Counted from the first letter of the stretch, positions 39,803 through 49,515 are shown. The stretch: DNA of 64,000 nt from Mycolicibacterium mageritense (GCF_010727475.1 NZ_AP022567.1:2666001-2730000), one strand, 5' to 3'. Translations and numbers: made by a program. The notes: generated by a model not told the origin, from the sequence alone.

Positions 39803-42396
39803 CGGTCTCCTTCGGTTCGGCGATCTGCTGCATCGGTTTCGGCTCGGCCCCTACGGACACCGGCCAGCTGCCGGCTCAGGATGTCCCGGATCGCTCCGGG
39901 ATCCTTCCCCACGTCTGCTCTCGCGCCGGACCCGGGTAGGGCGTCGTCCGGCACCAGGCGGGCGCCCCGCTCGCGGATCGGCAATCCGGAGGCGGTGTGC
40001 CGCTTGGGCTCCTGTTCGGCGGCGTTCGCGGCGGCGGCCCAGCCCGCGTCGGTGGCGCTGACCCAGGCGCGCGCGCGTGACTCGGGCGCGGTCGGGTCCA
40101 TGAGCCATTCGGACGTCATGCGCTCGAAGATCGGCGCGCTCTCGGACTCGACGTCGAGCCGCGCCGTCGGCGCCGACGCACGTTCGGCGGGTGCCGGGGA
40201 CTGCGTCGACGCGGTAGCGGTCGCCGCAGTAAAGAAGGAAAGCGCGTTCGGCCGGGCCTGGGGTGCCGGCTCCTCGGCGGGCGCAGGCTCGGGTGCGGTC
40301 ATGCCGTTCGCGGCGCCGACCGCGCCGTTGACACCGCTGGCACCAGGAGACCGCTTGGGCAGCGTGCTGCCGTTGCGGGCCGTGTGGACCGCACCGTTCG
40401 ATCCACCCGCCGGGCTCGCCGTGGGAGCACCGTTGGGCTGCGGCGCGTGATCCGGCGCGGGCCCGGATCCGGTCATCCGAGGCGTGTCGGAGAACAGGCT
40501 GGTACGCGCGTCGTCGGCGGGATCCACGAACCCGGCAGGCGGGGCGATCAGTGTGCCGGGCAGGTGCACGCTCGCGGTCACACCGGGCCGATCGGTCAAC
40601 CCGGCGGTGGTGCGCAGGCGCACGGTCGCGTCGTGCCGGCGCGCCAGCCGCCCGACGACGAACAGGCCCATTCGCTTGGCGGTCTCGGAGGTGACCTCGC
40701 CACCGAGCGCGAGGCGTTCGTTGGCCGCGGACAGATCTTCCTTCGGCATGCCGAGGCCGCGATCGGCGACCTCGACCAGCACGCCGCCGTCGACCGCGCG
40801 TCCGACCGTCACCACGACCGGTGCCTCGGGCGGTGAGTACCGCAGTGCGTTGTCGAGCAGCTCGGCGATCAGGTGGCCGATGTCTCCGGCGGCCGGCCCG
40901 ACGATCGAGACGTCGACCATCTGGCCGACCTGGACACGGCGGTACTCCTCGACCTCGGACATCGCGGCGCGCAGCACGTCCGGCAACGTGACCGGGCCCG
41001 AGGTGCGGTGGCGTTCCGCGGTGTCGGCGAGCACCAGCAGGTTGTCGCCGTTGCGTCGCATACGGGTCGCGAGGTGATCGAGCCGGAAGAGATGCTCGAG
41101 GCGCGCGGGATCTTCCTCGTCGAGTTCCAGTGCCTCGATCAGGGCCAGCTGCTCTTCGACCAGCGACCTGCTGCGCCGGGAGAGGGTTTCGAACATGTCG
41201 CCGATCTGCAGGCGTACACCGTGCTCGCTCGCGAGGCGCACAGCCTGCGAGTGGATGTCGTCGATCGCGCGTGCCAGCTGCCCGACCTCTTCGTTGGTGC
41301 GGACCGGCAGCGCGGTGATCTCGGGAAGACCGCCGCCCTTGCTGAGCCGTTCGATCTCCTCGGGCAGCTCGACCTGGGCGACGTGCAGGGCACCGCGACG
41401 CAGACGTCCGATGGAGCGGATCAGGGACCGGCCGACGGCCAGCGCGAAGACCAGGGCGGCCAACACCGCGCCGAGGATGATCGCGGTGTCGCGCAGCGCG
41501 TCGGACCGCAGCGCGTTGGCGCGGGTGCGCAGCGTGTCATCGAGATCGGACGCCAGCTGCTGCGTCATCGTGCGGTACTGGTCGACGCTCGCCTGCATAG
41601 CGCCGGTGAACTCGGCGGTGTCCACGGGCTCGCCGAGCGGGCGGGTGTAGGTGGCGCGGCGAACGTCGGAGGCTCCGCGCAGCGTCGCGTCCTCATCGGA
41701 CAGGGCCAGCTGGTCGAGGCGATCGATCGCCGCGGCTTCCGCGCCTGCGGCGTCCGCGGCCGCGGTCCGCAACTCGACCGAGTCGGCGAAACCGGGCGTG
41801 GTGGTCAGCACCCGCTGGGTGGTCAGCGCGCGTTGCGCCGCGAGGGCGGACACGAGCTGCTCCGCCAGCGGCCGGACCGTGGCGTCGTCGACCGACGAAG
41901 TGGTGGTCGCGATGGCCGAGATGACCCCGGTCGTGGCACTGCGCGCACGGTCGGCGAGCTGTGGCTGCGGGACGGCGCCCGCCCCGATCTCGTCGCGCAG
42001 CGTCTTGGCCGTCGAGGACGCGGTGGTCAGCTCGGCCGCGACTGTCGGGTCGAGTTCAGCCGATGCGGTCAGCGATGCGAGCGCAGCCGCGCTCGTGTCG
42101 AACTGTTCGAGCGGCTCGTCGAGCGGGGCGCCCGAGGCCGCCGCGTAGGCGAGGCCGTCGAGCCGGTCGACCAGCTCGACGGCAGGTACGACGATCGCGG
42201 CGCTGTCGGACGCGACCTTCAACTCCGACGCCGCAGAGAGCTCGTTGTAGATCCGGACCGCGCCGAATGTCGCCGCCAGCAGAATGGGCAGGATCAGCGT
42301 CGCCGCGACCTTCCAGCGCAGCGGCCATCCTTCTATAGATGCTCGTGACACCGTCGATTGCGCATGTTCACCGACGTTCGGAGCATGTGCATCCAC
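39799..42396 (-). CDS. Conservon sensor kinase-like protein (CvnA-like)
   Basis: 865 residues. One N-terminal helix (about 28-50), a large extracytoplasmic nitrate/ligand-sensing helical domain (50-310), a second helix (about 305-330), a HAMP-like linker, a dimerisation segment without a clear phospho-His, an HATPase domain (IAELLDNALRYSPPEAPV, DRGLGMPKEDL, MGLFVVGRLARRH) and a 250-residue Pro/Ala-rich tail. It probably passes signals to the roadblock/GTPase partners. GTG 42396 has AAGGGTGG upstream on the minus strand; the region 42397-42606 carries its promoter. Confidence 0.87.
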   Translation of the reverse strand: MDAHAPNVGEHAQSTVSRASIEGWPLRWKVAATLILPILLAATFGAVRIYNELSAASELKVASDSAAIVVPAVELVDRLDGLAYAAASGAPLDEPLEQFDTSAAALASLTASAELDPTVAAELTTASSTAKTLRDEIGAGAVPQPQLADRARSATTGVISAIATTTSSVDDATVRPLAEQLVSALAAQRALTTQRVLTTTPGFADSVELRTAAADAAGAEAAAIDRLDQLALSDEDATLRGASDVRRATYTRPLGEPVDTAEFTGAMQASVDQYRTMTQQLASDLDDTLRTRANALRSDALRDTAIILGAVLAALVFALAVGRSLIRSIGRLRRGALHVAQVELPEEIERLSKGGGLPEITALPVRTNEEVGQLARAIDDIHSQAVRLASEHGVRLQIGDMFETLSRRSRSLVEEQLALIEALELDEEDPARLEHLFRLDHLATRMRRNGDNLLVLADTAERHRTSGPVTLPDVLRAAMSEVEEYRRVQVGQMVDVSIVGPAAGDIGHLIAELLDNALRYSPPEAPVVVTVGRAVDGGVLVEVADRGLGMPKEDLSAANERLALGGEVTSETAKRMGLFVVGRLARRHDATVRLRTTAGLTDRPGVTASVHLPGTLIAPPAGFVDPADDARTSLFSDTPRMTGSGPAPDHAPQPNGAPTASPAGGSNGAVHTARNGSTLPKRSPGASGVNGAVGAANGMTAPEPAPAEEPAPQARPNALSFFTAATATASTQSPAPAERASAPTARLDVESESAPIFERMTSEWLMDPTAPESRARAWVSATDAGWAAAANAAEQEPKRHTASGLPIRERGARLVPDDALPGSGARADVGKDPGAIRDILSRQLAGVRRGRAETDAADRRTEGDR

Positions 42397-42428
42397 GGCC
42401 GTACCACCCTTCGACCGAGCTAATTGAC

Positions 42429-42444
42429 GTTCAGGTAGCTGAAC
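42429..42444. promoter_or_regulatory. Short inverted repeat upstream of the conservon
   Basis: GTTCAG-GTAG-CTGAAC, perfect 6-bp arms with a 4-nt centre, 33 nt before the kinase-like GTG. It could be an operator or a small leader hairpin. Nothing else stands out in the 210-nt gap. Confidence 0.4.
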
Positions 42445-42606
42445 TCGGCCACCGCACAGGCTAGATGAGGGGTAACGATTCTGCATCGACGGGGCTAACC
42501 GCGGCGGGTTCGCTGGCGCATCCGCGTCAATTGTGCAGTGCGCCTACATGGGCGTTCTCCCGAAAGTAAGAAAACCCTACGATTGTCGGTTTGACGGCCG
42601 ACGGCC

Positions 42607-43050
42607 TCATCCGCCCTGCGGCCGAACAGGCTTCGGCAGCCGCCGTTTCAACCGTGCGCTCCGGAGAATCTGGATCGCCATGTTGGTCGACGTGAGCATC
42701 GGGAACACACCGAGGAACGTCCGCTCGGAGGGAGTGCGCCCGTGCAACTGCTCGAGGCTGCCGAAGACGTAGAAGCAGCCGAGGCAGAACAGGGTCGCGG
42801 GAACGGCGAGCGCCAAGACGCTGCCTCGGTCGGCGAGCACCTGCCGCGCGAGGCCCAGTTCGTCGTCGGAAAGGGGTTCGCGTCTGCGGACCTTGCGCAG
42901 CGTCGCCGCCAGCACACCGATGCCCAGCTCGGCCGTGACGTGCGCGCGGCCCGTCATCCGCCTCGCGAACACGAACGCGACGACGGCGAACACCCAGATC
43001 AGGGCGAACGAGATGATCGCCAGGATGCCGTAGAGGCTCGACGTCGTCAT
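42607..43050 (-). CDS. Small membrane protein linked to MmpL
   Basis: 147 residues. Two or three hydrophobic segments (about 5-28, 76-96 and a weaker one near 110-128), with a basic middle (RKVRRREPL) and C terminus (RSARLKRRLPKP). No family recognised. It follows the MmpL gene by 4 nt, so it is the third gene of the mmpS-mmpL transcript and could be an accessory of the transporter. Confidence 0.7.
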   Translation of the reverse strand: MTTSSLYGILAIISFALIWVFAVVAFVFARRMTGRAHVTAELGIGVLAATLRKVRRREPLSDDELGLARQVLADRGSVLALAVPATLFCLGCFYVFGSLEQLHGRTPSERTFLGVFPMLTSTNMAIQILRSARLKRRLPKPVRPQGG

Positions 43051-43054
43051 GTGG

Positions 43055-45892
43055 TCACGCCTCCTGCAGCTGCCGGGTCCGGTGCCGGCGTAACGGCCGC
43101 TGGCGGATGAAGGTGGGCCACCAGAACCACGGGCCGAGCAACCGCAGCAGGCACGGCACGATGAACGACCGCACGATCAGGGTGTCGAGCAGCAGGCCGA
43201 TGCACACCGTCGAGCCGACCTGCCCGATGGTGCGCAGATCACTGATGAGCATTGCCAGCATCGTGAACGCGAACACCAGGCCGGCGGACGTCACGACGCC
43301 ACCCGTACTCCCGAGCGCGCGGATCAGCCCGGTGTTCAGCCCGGCGCCGGTCTCCTCCTTGACACGCGAGATCAGCAGCAGGTTGTAGTCCGAGCCGACC
43401 GCGACCAGGATGATGAAGGTCAGCGGCAGCACAAGCCAGTGCAGATGCAGGCCGATCAGGTGCTGCCACACCAGGATTGACAGGCCGAACGCACCCGCGT
43501 AGGAGAATGCCACCGTGCCTGGGATGACCAGCGCCGCGACCAGGCTTCGGGTCAGGTAGAGCATGATCAGGAAGATCAACACGATCGCGGCGATCGCCAC
43601 GATCAGCAGATCGGACGCGGCATAGGCTTTGATGTCCTTGTTGTTCGAGCCCGCTCCGCCGATGTAGATCTTGGCGCCCGCCAGCGAGGTCTCCTTGAGC
43701 GCGGCCTGGATCGCGTCGGGGAACTGGTTGACGTGATCGATGCCCTCCGGGCCCATGGCGTTGCCCTCGTGGGTGACGATGAACCGGGCGGCCTTGCCGT
43801 CGGGGGACATCATCAGCTGCATACCGGTCTTGACGTCCTCGTTGTCGAAGGCCTCACGGGGGATGTAGAAGAAGTCGTCACTGCGGGACTGGTCGAAGTC
43901 GTTGCCCACGTTGATGAGGTCGTAGTACGTCTGATCCGTCTGCGTGGACTGCAGATGCGCGGGTCCGTAGTTGTTGGTGATGACACCGAGCAACGACCGG
44001 CTGTCCGACATCATCCGCTCCAGCTGCGAGATCATCTGCGGCAGCAGGCGATCGATGGCCTCGAACGATGTCACGGCGTCGGCGATCTGCGCGTCAAGAC
44101 TGTCGATGCCGTCGAGCGAGTCGAACAGCGAGCGCATCGCCCAGCACCCCGGGATGTCGAAACAATGGGGTTCCCAATAGAAGTAGTTCTTCAACGGCCG
44201 CAGGAAGTCGTCGAGATTGGATATCCCTGCGTTCATGTCGTCGGTGACCTGCTTGAGGTTCTCCAGCGTGAGCACCGTCGAATGCAGTTCGTCGGCCATC
44301 TGCTGGGTCAGCCCGATCACCTTCTGCAGCACCTCGACCGAACGCGCCTGGATCGCGGCCTGCCGGTCGGTGTTTTCGTTCTGTTGTTCGGTGAACGGCA
44401 GTTGCTGACCGCTTCCGCTGCCCTGTGTGGTGAACAGGTACGGAATCGTGGCGTGCTCGAGCGGCCGGCCCAGCGGGCGCGTGATGCTCTGCACCATCGC
44501 GACACCCGGGAGCCGGATGAGGCTCTTGGCGACGCGGTCCAGCGAGATGAAGTCCGCAGAGTTGCGCATGTCGTGGTCGCTTTCGACCATCAGCATCTCG
44601 CTGAACAGCTTGCTCTGCGAGAAGTGCCGGTCCGCCGCTTCGAAACCGACGTTGGCCGGACCATCGGCAGGTTGGTAGGCCCGGTCGTCGTAGCTGACCC
44701 GGTACGTCGGGACGAACACCGCTCCGATCATCACGACGGCGCAGCTTGCGACGAACACGGGTTTCGGCCATCGCACCACGCTCGTCGCGATTCTCCGGTA
44801 CAGCACGCCTTTGGTGGCCTTACGCGGGTCGAACAGGCCGAACAGGCTGCCGAGTGTGAGGATCGCCGGCGCGAGTGACAGGGCGGCGGCGATGGTGAAC
44901 AACATGCTGATGGCCACCGCGGGGCCCATGGTGTGGAAGTAGTCCAGCCGGGCCAGACTGAGGCAGTAGCAGGCGCCTGCAATGGTCAGGCCCGAGCCGA
45001 TGATCACGGGGGCGACGCTGCGGTAGGCGGTGTAGAACGCGTCTTCGCGGCTCTCGCCGTGCTGCCTGGCCTCCTGATACCGGCCCAGCAGGAAGATGCC
45101 GTAATCCGTTCCCGCGCCAAGGGTCAGCGCGACGACGATGTTCACCGCAAACGAAGACAACGGGATGACGCCGAAATGCCCCAGCGTGGCGATGACGCCT
45201 TTGGCGACAAGCATTTCGATCAAGACGCTGACCAGCGGCACCAGCAGGTTGGGCAACGAGCGGTAGACCACGAGCAGCATGATGACGATGAGGATGATCG
45301 TCAGGATCGTGATGTTGTTGAGGCTGGAGTTGGCGATCGTCAGGGTGTCCGACGCCAGCGGCGCGGCCCCGCTGACGTAGACCTTGAGGCCCGGTGGCGG
45401 GGTGTCGTGGGCGATGATGTCCCGGACGGCGTCGACGGACTCGTTCGCCTGGAGTTGGCCGATGTTGCCCGCGAGCCGCAACAACACGAAAGTCGCCTTG
45501 CCGTCGACACTTTGGGCGCCGGCAGCGGTGATCGGCTTGCCCCACAGGTCCATGACGTACTGAACATGCTCGCGATCCTGCTTGAGCCGGTTCATCAGGT
45601 CGTCGTAGTACCTGTGGTCGCCGTCGTCGAGCGGGCGGTCGGCTTCAAGAACCACCATGGTCAGGCTCGTGGAGGTGGATTCCTGGAACTTCTCGCCGAT
45701 GCGCAGCATCGCGACCTGTGACGGCGCGTAGCTGGGAATCATCGATCCGGCGAGTTGCTCGGCGACCCGTTCGACCTGAGGGATGAAGGTGTTGGTGGTG
45801 ACGGCCAGCAGCCCCCAGAACACGATGATCGGTACGGCCAGCACCCGCACGGTGCTCGCGACCAGCGGCCTGCCTGCCCGGTGTGCGCTCAC
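43055..45892 (-). CDS. mmpL: MmpL-family RND transporter
   Basis: 945 residues. Twelve membrane segments in the 1+5+1+5 order, two large extracytoplasmic loops, and Asp-Tyr proton-relay pairs in LGAGTDYGIFLL and VAVGSDYNLLLIS. The long coiled second loop with the cysteine pair HCFDIPGC is typical of the MmpL4/5 group that works with an MmpS. These export lipids, siderophores or drugs. The start overlaps the mmpS stop by 4 nt. A MarR regulator is divergent, as at Rv0678-mmpS5-mmpL5 in M. tuberculosis. Confidence 0.92.
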   Translation of the reverse strand: MSAHRAGRPLVASTVRVLAVPIIVFWGLLAVTTNTFIPQVERVAEQLAGSMIPSYAPSQVAMLRIGEKFQESTSTSLTMVVLEADRPLDDGDHRYYDDLMNRLKQDREHVQYVMDLWGKPITAAGAQSVDGKATFVLLRLAGNIGQLQANESVDAVRDIIAHDTPPPGLKVYVSGAAPLASDTLTIANSSLNNITILTIILIVIMLLVVYRSLPNLLVPLVSVLIEMLVAKGVIATLGHFGVIPLSSFAVNIVVALTLGAGTDYGIFLLGRYQEARQHGESREDAFYTAYRSVAPVIIGSGLTIAGACYCLSLARLDYFHTMGPAVAISMLFTIAAALSLAPAILTLGSLFGLFDPRKATKGVLYRRIATSVVRWPKPVFVASCAVVMIGAVFVPTYRVSYDDRAYQPADGPANVGFEAADRHFSQSKLFSEMLMVESDHDMRNSADFISLDRVAKSLIRLPGVAMVQSITRPLGRPLEHATIPYLFTTQGSGSGQQLPFTEQQNENTDRQAAIQARSVEVLQKVIGLTQQMADELHSTVLTLENLKQVTDDMNAGISNLDDFLRPLKNYFYWEPHCFDIPGCWAMRSLFDSLDGIDSLDAQIADAVTSFEAIDRLLPQMISQLERMMSDSRSLLGVITNNYGPAHLQSTQTDQTYYDLINVGNDFDQSRSDDFFYIPREAFDNEDVKTGMQLMMSPDGKAARFIVTHEGNAMGPEGIDHVNQFPDAIQAALKETSLAGAKIYIGGAGSNNKDIKAYAASDLLIVAIAAIVLIFLIMLYLTRSLVAALVIPGTVAFSYAGAFGLSILVWQHLIGLHLHWLVLPLTFIILVAVGSDYNLLLISRVKEETGAGLNTGLIRALGSTGGVVTSAGLVFAFTMLAMLISDLRTIGQVGSTVCIGLLLDTLIVRSFIVPCLLRLLGPWFWWPTFIRQRPLRRHRTRQLQEA

Positions 45893-46362
45893 GCGGACTT
45901 CACCCGGCAGGTCACATCGGCTTCGGAGTGGGTCGACGATTGTTCGTCGCGCACAACGCCGTTGACCAACATCCGGCAGCCGACCTCACCGCCGTTGACC
46001 TGTGCCGACATACTGCCGGACACGACGGTCAAGGTGGTCGTCTCGGTGTGCGACCACGGCAGCTCGGTGAGATCCACCTTGTGCGGATGCCCGTCGATGT
46101 CGACGTAACTCAAGATTCCGCCGTCGCCGATGGAGCCGAACAGCTCGTACGTGAGCTCTTTCGGCGTGAACTGCTCGGGCGCCTGCGCGGCGAGGACCGT
46201 CGGCACCGGCACCGGCTCGGACATCTGGTGCACCTTCCAGACGCCGAGCCCGCCCACGCCGAGGGCGACGACGGTCACCAGAGCGAGCCATCCCTGCTGC
46301 AGGAAGGTGCGGCGTGGCGAGCGTCGGAGCACGCGATCATTCGCGGGCTTGTCCACGATCAT
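45889..46362 (-). CDS. mmpS: MmpS-family accessory protein
   Basis: 157 residues. One N-terminal membrane helix (about 25-45), then the MmpS beta-domain: TYELFGSIGDGGILSYVDIDG, VDLTELPWSHT, and a cysteine pair (VGCRMLVNG, DVTCRV). MmpS proteins assist MmpL4/5-type export from the periplasmic side. It heads the operon; the start ATG 46362 has a near-palindromic AT-rich element 11 nt upstream, the likely MarR site. Confidence 0.92.
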   Translation of the reverse strand: MIVDKPANDRVLRRSPRRTFLQQGWLALVTVVALGVGGLGVWKVHQMSEPVPVPTVLAAQAPEQFTPKELTYELFGSIGDGGILSYVDIDGHPHKVDLTELPWSHTETTTLTVVSGSMSAQVNGGEVGCRMLVNGVVRDEQSSTHSEADVTCRVKSA

Positions 46363-46372
46363 GATGGCAACT

Positions 46373-46385
46373 TATATCGCATATA
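46373..46385. promoter_or_regulatory. Candidate MarR operator at the mmpS promoter
   Basis: TATAT-CGC-ATATA, an AT-rich inverted repeat in GC-rich surroundings, 11 nt before the mmpS ATG. On the minus strand it includes ATATAA as a possible -10. The related GATATAA recurs in front of the divergent MarR gene. Confidence 0.55.
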
Positions 46386-46564
46386 GGAACCAATGCTCAA
46401 GACGTACGTCGCGCCTACGCGATGTTCACAGCAACCTGACAGGAGGCGCGGTTAGGCAGATATCGAGAAAATCGCAAGTATTGACCGGAGTTACCGGACG
46501 CGGACAACAGAAGCGAGACGCGCCCGGATATTCATACGGGCCGCAATGTACTTCCTACTGATGA

Positions 46565-46570
46565 TATAAA
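46565..46570 (+). promoter_or_regulatory. -10 element of the MarR gene (leaderless)
   Basis: TATAAA ends 6 nt before the GTG at 46577, which puts the transcription start on the start codon. There is no ribosome-binding sequence, which supports a leaderless mRNA. Confidence 0.6.
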
Positions 46571-46576
46571 TAGCGC

Positions 46577-47059
46577 GTGGGCACCGAATCCTTCGACAAC
46601 AGCGTGGAAGCCGTTTCGGCGATGCTCGTGGCGAGCGCAGACCTGATGTGGCGGCACCTCGCCGATCGCGACAGTTTGAGTGCGAGCGCGACGCTGGTGC
46701 TGGTCCGCCTGAACCGGGAGGGCCCGATGCGGGTGACGGCGCTCGCCGAGGCGGAGGGCGCGAGTCAATCGGGCATGACGCAGCTGGTACAGCGGCTGGA
46801 AAACCAAGGGCTGGTGGAGCGTTGCAGCGATCCGGCCGACGGGCGGGCGTGTCTGGTCAAGGTCAGCGAAGGTGGCCGTCGCCTGTGGGAGGAGCGAGCC
46901 GTCGTCCGCAAGCAACGCATCGCCGCGCTGTTGGCCGGGTTGTCGGAAGACGATCGGACGTCGCTGTGGCTCGCCGCGCAGGTCTCCGCACGGCTCGTCG
47001 ATCAGATGCGCGAGATCGCCGATACGCGGGCAGGCGCCCACGCCCACGGTGCCGCCTGA
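46577..47059 (+). CDS. MarR-family transcriptional regulator
   Basis: 160 residues. Winged HTH (about 30-105): LSASATLVLVRLNREGPMRVTALAEAEGAS then SGMTQLVQRLENQGLVERCSDPADGRACLVKVS with the wing Asp-Gly-Arg. It is divergent from mmpS-mmpL and probably represses them, the arrangement of Rv0678 and mmpS5-mmpL5, whose loss raises efflux of several drugs. GTG 46577 has a -10 right in front and no Shine-Dalgarno. Confidence 0.88.
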   Translation: MGTESFDNSVEAVSAMLVASADLMWRHLADRDSLSASATLVLVRLNREGPMRVTALAEAEGASQSGMTQLVQRLENQGLVERCSDPADGRACLVKVSEGGRRLWEERAVVRKQRIAALLAGLSEDDRTSLWLAAQVSARLVDQMREIADTRAGAHAHGAA

Positions 47060-47068
47060 CCGGCGTCG

Positions 47069-48430
47069 TCAGCTGCTGGTCTGCCATTCGAGTGCGTCCG
47101 CACCGTACGGGCCGGGCGGAGCTGAATAGCCGATGCGGTCGCCACCGGAAAACGCCGGCGGGGCCGCGAAAGACAGTCGGCCGAACACGGATTCGGCCTC
47201 AGCGCGCGGTACTGGCAGTTCCCGGCCCTCACGTCGGGTAGCAGGCAGGTCGAGGAGCAGATGCGCGGTCCTCGCCAGGCACAGATGGGCCGAGCCGGCA
47301 CCGGCGGTGGACCGTCGGGCGAGTAGCGCCAGCGTGGCGGCCGCGACGCCGTAACCGCTGGCGTGGTCGAGCGCCTGAACGGGTAGCGCGCCGGGCCGCC
47401 ACCCGCCGTCGGAATCCGTGCGGCCGTACAGCCGGCCGATGCCGGTGGCACATTGCACCAGCGAATCGAATCCGCGACGACCTCCCCACGGGCCCTGATC
47501 TCCCCACGCGTCCAGCGTGACCACCAGCAGACCCGGGAACCGCTCGCGCAACGCCACGGGGTCCAGGCCGAACTCGGCCAGCGTCCCCGGCCGGTATCCC
47601 ATGATGACTGCATCGGCGTGCCGGAGCAGGGCAGTGAGCTTCTCGCATTGCACGCGATCGGCGAAGTCGGCTGTAGCGCTGCGCTTCCCGAATCCGCTGT
47701 CGATGTACTGATCGATGAGTTCGGGAATCGCGGGCGGGTCGACGCGCAGCACGTCGGCACCGAGGAGCGCGAGGAACCTGGTGGCGACGGGGCCCGCGAT
47801 CACGCGGGTGAGGTCGAGGATCCGTACGCCCGCGAGCCGGCGGCCGGATTCGAGGGCGGGCCCGAGCACATCCGTCAGGTCGAACCGGATCCATGGTTGC
47901 GTGTCGACGTAGCGGCCTTGCGGGCCGGCACGCCAGTCCTGGGGGGCCCGAAGGGTGACGGCGAGACCGCCTGCGACCGTGACGCGTTCGGCAATCTCGT
48001 CCGCAGGCAGCGACGCGATCGTCGCGGTGAGTTCCTCCTTGGTGCTGACACCCAGGGCATCCGACAGCGCGCGGGCGTGATGCGGATAGTTCGCGTGCAG
48101 CCGCACCCAGCCGTCGCGAGCCTGGAAGTAACCGGACATCGGGGCGAATCCCTCGGGCGCGCGCCCGGCGACGCGAAGATGATCGAGAGACGCGAAAGCA
48201 GCTGCCACAGAGGCGCTGTCGGTGTGGAAACGCTCGGTGCGGCCGAACGCGAGCTGAGCCGCGGTCAGCGCGGTTCGGACACTGCCGAGGGCGAGGCCTT
48301 CGACATCGAGCGGTCCGCCCCACCAGGACCGTGGGCCTGACACTCGCGCCGCGTCGGCATCGTCGATCGGCCCGATCGCCGGGGCCAGCCACCGGTACAG
48401 GTCAGGGATCTCCGGCGTGGCGGTCTGCAT
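47069..48430 (-). CDS. CoA-transferase family III protein (CaiB/BaiF-like)
   Basis: 453 residues. The C-terminal half has the family III core: RLAGVRILDLTRVIAGPVATRFLALLGADVLRVDPP, MGYRPGTLAEFGLD and GPWGGRRGFDSLVQ. The N-terminal 200 residues are a second, diverged CaiB-like portion. It would transfer CoA between carboxylic acids or epimerise a 2-methylacyl-CoA. ATG 48430 is used. The stop is 10 nt from the MarR stop (convergent). Substrate unknown. Confidence 0.85.
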   Translation of the reverse strand: MQTATPEIPDLYRWLAPAIGPIDDADAARVSGPRSWWGGPLDVEGLALGSVRTALTAAQLAFGRTERFHTDSASVAAAFASLDHLRVAGRAPEGFAPMSGYFQARDGWVRLHANYPHHARALSDALGVSTKEELTATIASLPADEIAERVTVAGGLAVTLRAPQDWRAGPQGRYVDTQPWIRFDLTDVLGPALESGRRLAGVRILDLTRVIAGPVATRFLALLGADVLRVDPPAIPELIDQYIDSGFGKRSATADFADRVQCEKLTALLRHADAVIMGYRPGTLAEFGLDPVALRERFPGLLVVTLDAWGDQGPWGGRRGFDSLVQCATGIGRLYGRTDSDGGWRPGALPVQALDHASGYGVAAATLALLARRSTAGAGSAHLCLARTAHLLLDLPATRREGRELPVPRAEAESVFGRLSFAAPPAFSGGDRIGYSAPPGPYGADALEWQTSS

Positions 48431-48624
48431 AGAGGCACCGTATCGCGGTCGGCGCGACCGTTCCCCGCCGCCTCCCGGCCCTCGGGACACAAACCCGCGC
48501 CGTGGCCGAACCGTGACGAACACTTGACCGAATCGTCAACGCGCGCCGTCACGTTCGGCGGGCAGGGCGCCTCTACCATGACAACGTCAAAGGCCGGGGT
48601 GGTCGTCATAGAGGGATCGGATTG

Positions 48625-49431
48625 ATGCGGGCGGTTGTTCAGGGTGTTCTCGCGTTGGTCGTGGTCTCCATGGCCGTTTTCGGTGGTACCGCAGGCGTTG
48701 ACCCGACAGCGGTCAGCCTCCCGATCGGCAAAGCCGTCGAGTCGATCGCGCCGGCGCAAGGTGCAGTGGTCGGGGTGGGACACCCGGTTGTGGTCACCTT
48801 CGCGCGGCCGGTCGCCAACCGCACTGCTGCCGAGCGGTCGCTAGCGGTGAAGTCCGATCCCGCCAGGACAGGCAAGTATGAGTGGCTCGAAAGCAATGTC
48901 GTGCAATGGGTTCCAGATCAGTACTGGCCAGCGCACAGCACCGTGAGCCTTTCGGTCAGCAACAGGCCGACGCAGTTCCAAACCGGCCCGGCCGTGGTCG
49001 GGGTTGCCGACATCTCGGATCACACGTTCACCGTGACGATCGACGGGGTCGCCGAGGGGGCACCGATACCGTTGCCCGCGCCGCACCACCTGCCGCACCT
49101 GGGTGAGGACGGGGTACTGCTGGCGTCCATGGGCAGGCCCGAATATCCCACCCCCGTCGGCAATTACACCGTTCTGGAGAAAGACCGTTCGGTGATCATG
49201 GATTCCAGCAGCGTCGGTGTGCCCGTCGATGCCGACGACGGATACCGTCTCGAGGTGGATTACGCCGTGCGGATCACGCGCCGCGGAATCTACGTGCACT
49301 CGGCGCCGTGGGCAGTCGCATCGATGGGGCTGGAGAACACCAGCCATGGCTGCATCAGTCTGATCCCGGCAGCCGCAGAGTGGTACTTCAACACCGTCAA
49401 CGTCGGCGATCCCGTCATCGTCCAGGAGTGA
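48625..49431 (+). CDS. L,D-transpeptidase (YkuD)
   Basis: 268 residues. N-terminal signal/anchor (VVQGVLALVVVSMAVFGG), an Ig-like domain (about 40-120: SIAPAQGAVVGVGHPVVVTF) and a C-terminal YkuD domain with the catalytic HxxxxxxxxxxxxxxSHGC arrangement: YVHSAPWAVASMG and NTSHGCISLI. It forms 3-3 cross-links in peptidoglycan and is the target class of carbapenems. ATG 48625 has GAGGGAT at 48611-48617. A very strong hairpin follows the gene. Confidence 0.92.
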   Translation: MRAVVQGVLALVVVSMAVFGGTAGVDPTAVSLPIGKAVESIAPAQGAVVGVGHPVVVTFARPVANRTAAERSLAVKSDPARTGKYEWLESNVVQWVPDQYWPAHSTVSLSVSNRPTQFQTGPAVVGVADISDHTFTVTIDGVAEGAPIPLPAPHHLPHLGEDGVLLASMGRPEYPTPVGNYTVLEKDRSVIMDSSSVGVPVDADDGYRLEVDYAVRITRRGIYVHSAPWAVASMGLENTSHGCISLIPAAAEWYFNTVNVGDPVIVQE

Positions 49432-49515
49432 CCGGCATCGGCGCCGGGCAGGTACAGCCGCTTGTGGCCTGACAGCGGGTCAACCCGAATGTGATTGTGT
49501 GACAAGCGAGAACAC

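Noticed and set aside
46401..46410. GACGTACGTC palindrome between mmpS and the MarR gene.
   Set aside because: A 10-bp palindrome of this composition is common in GC-rich DNA, and it lies away from both promoters.
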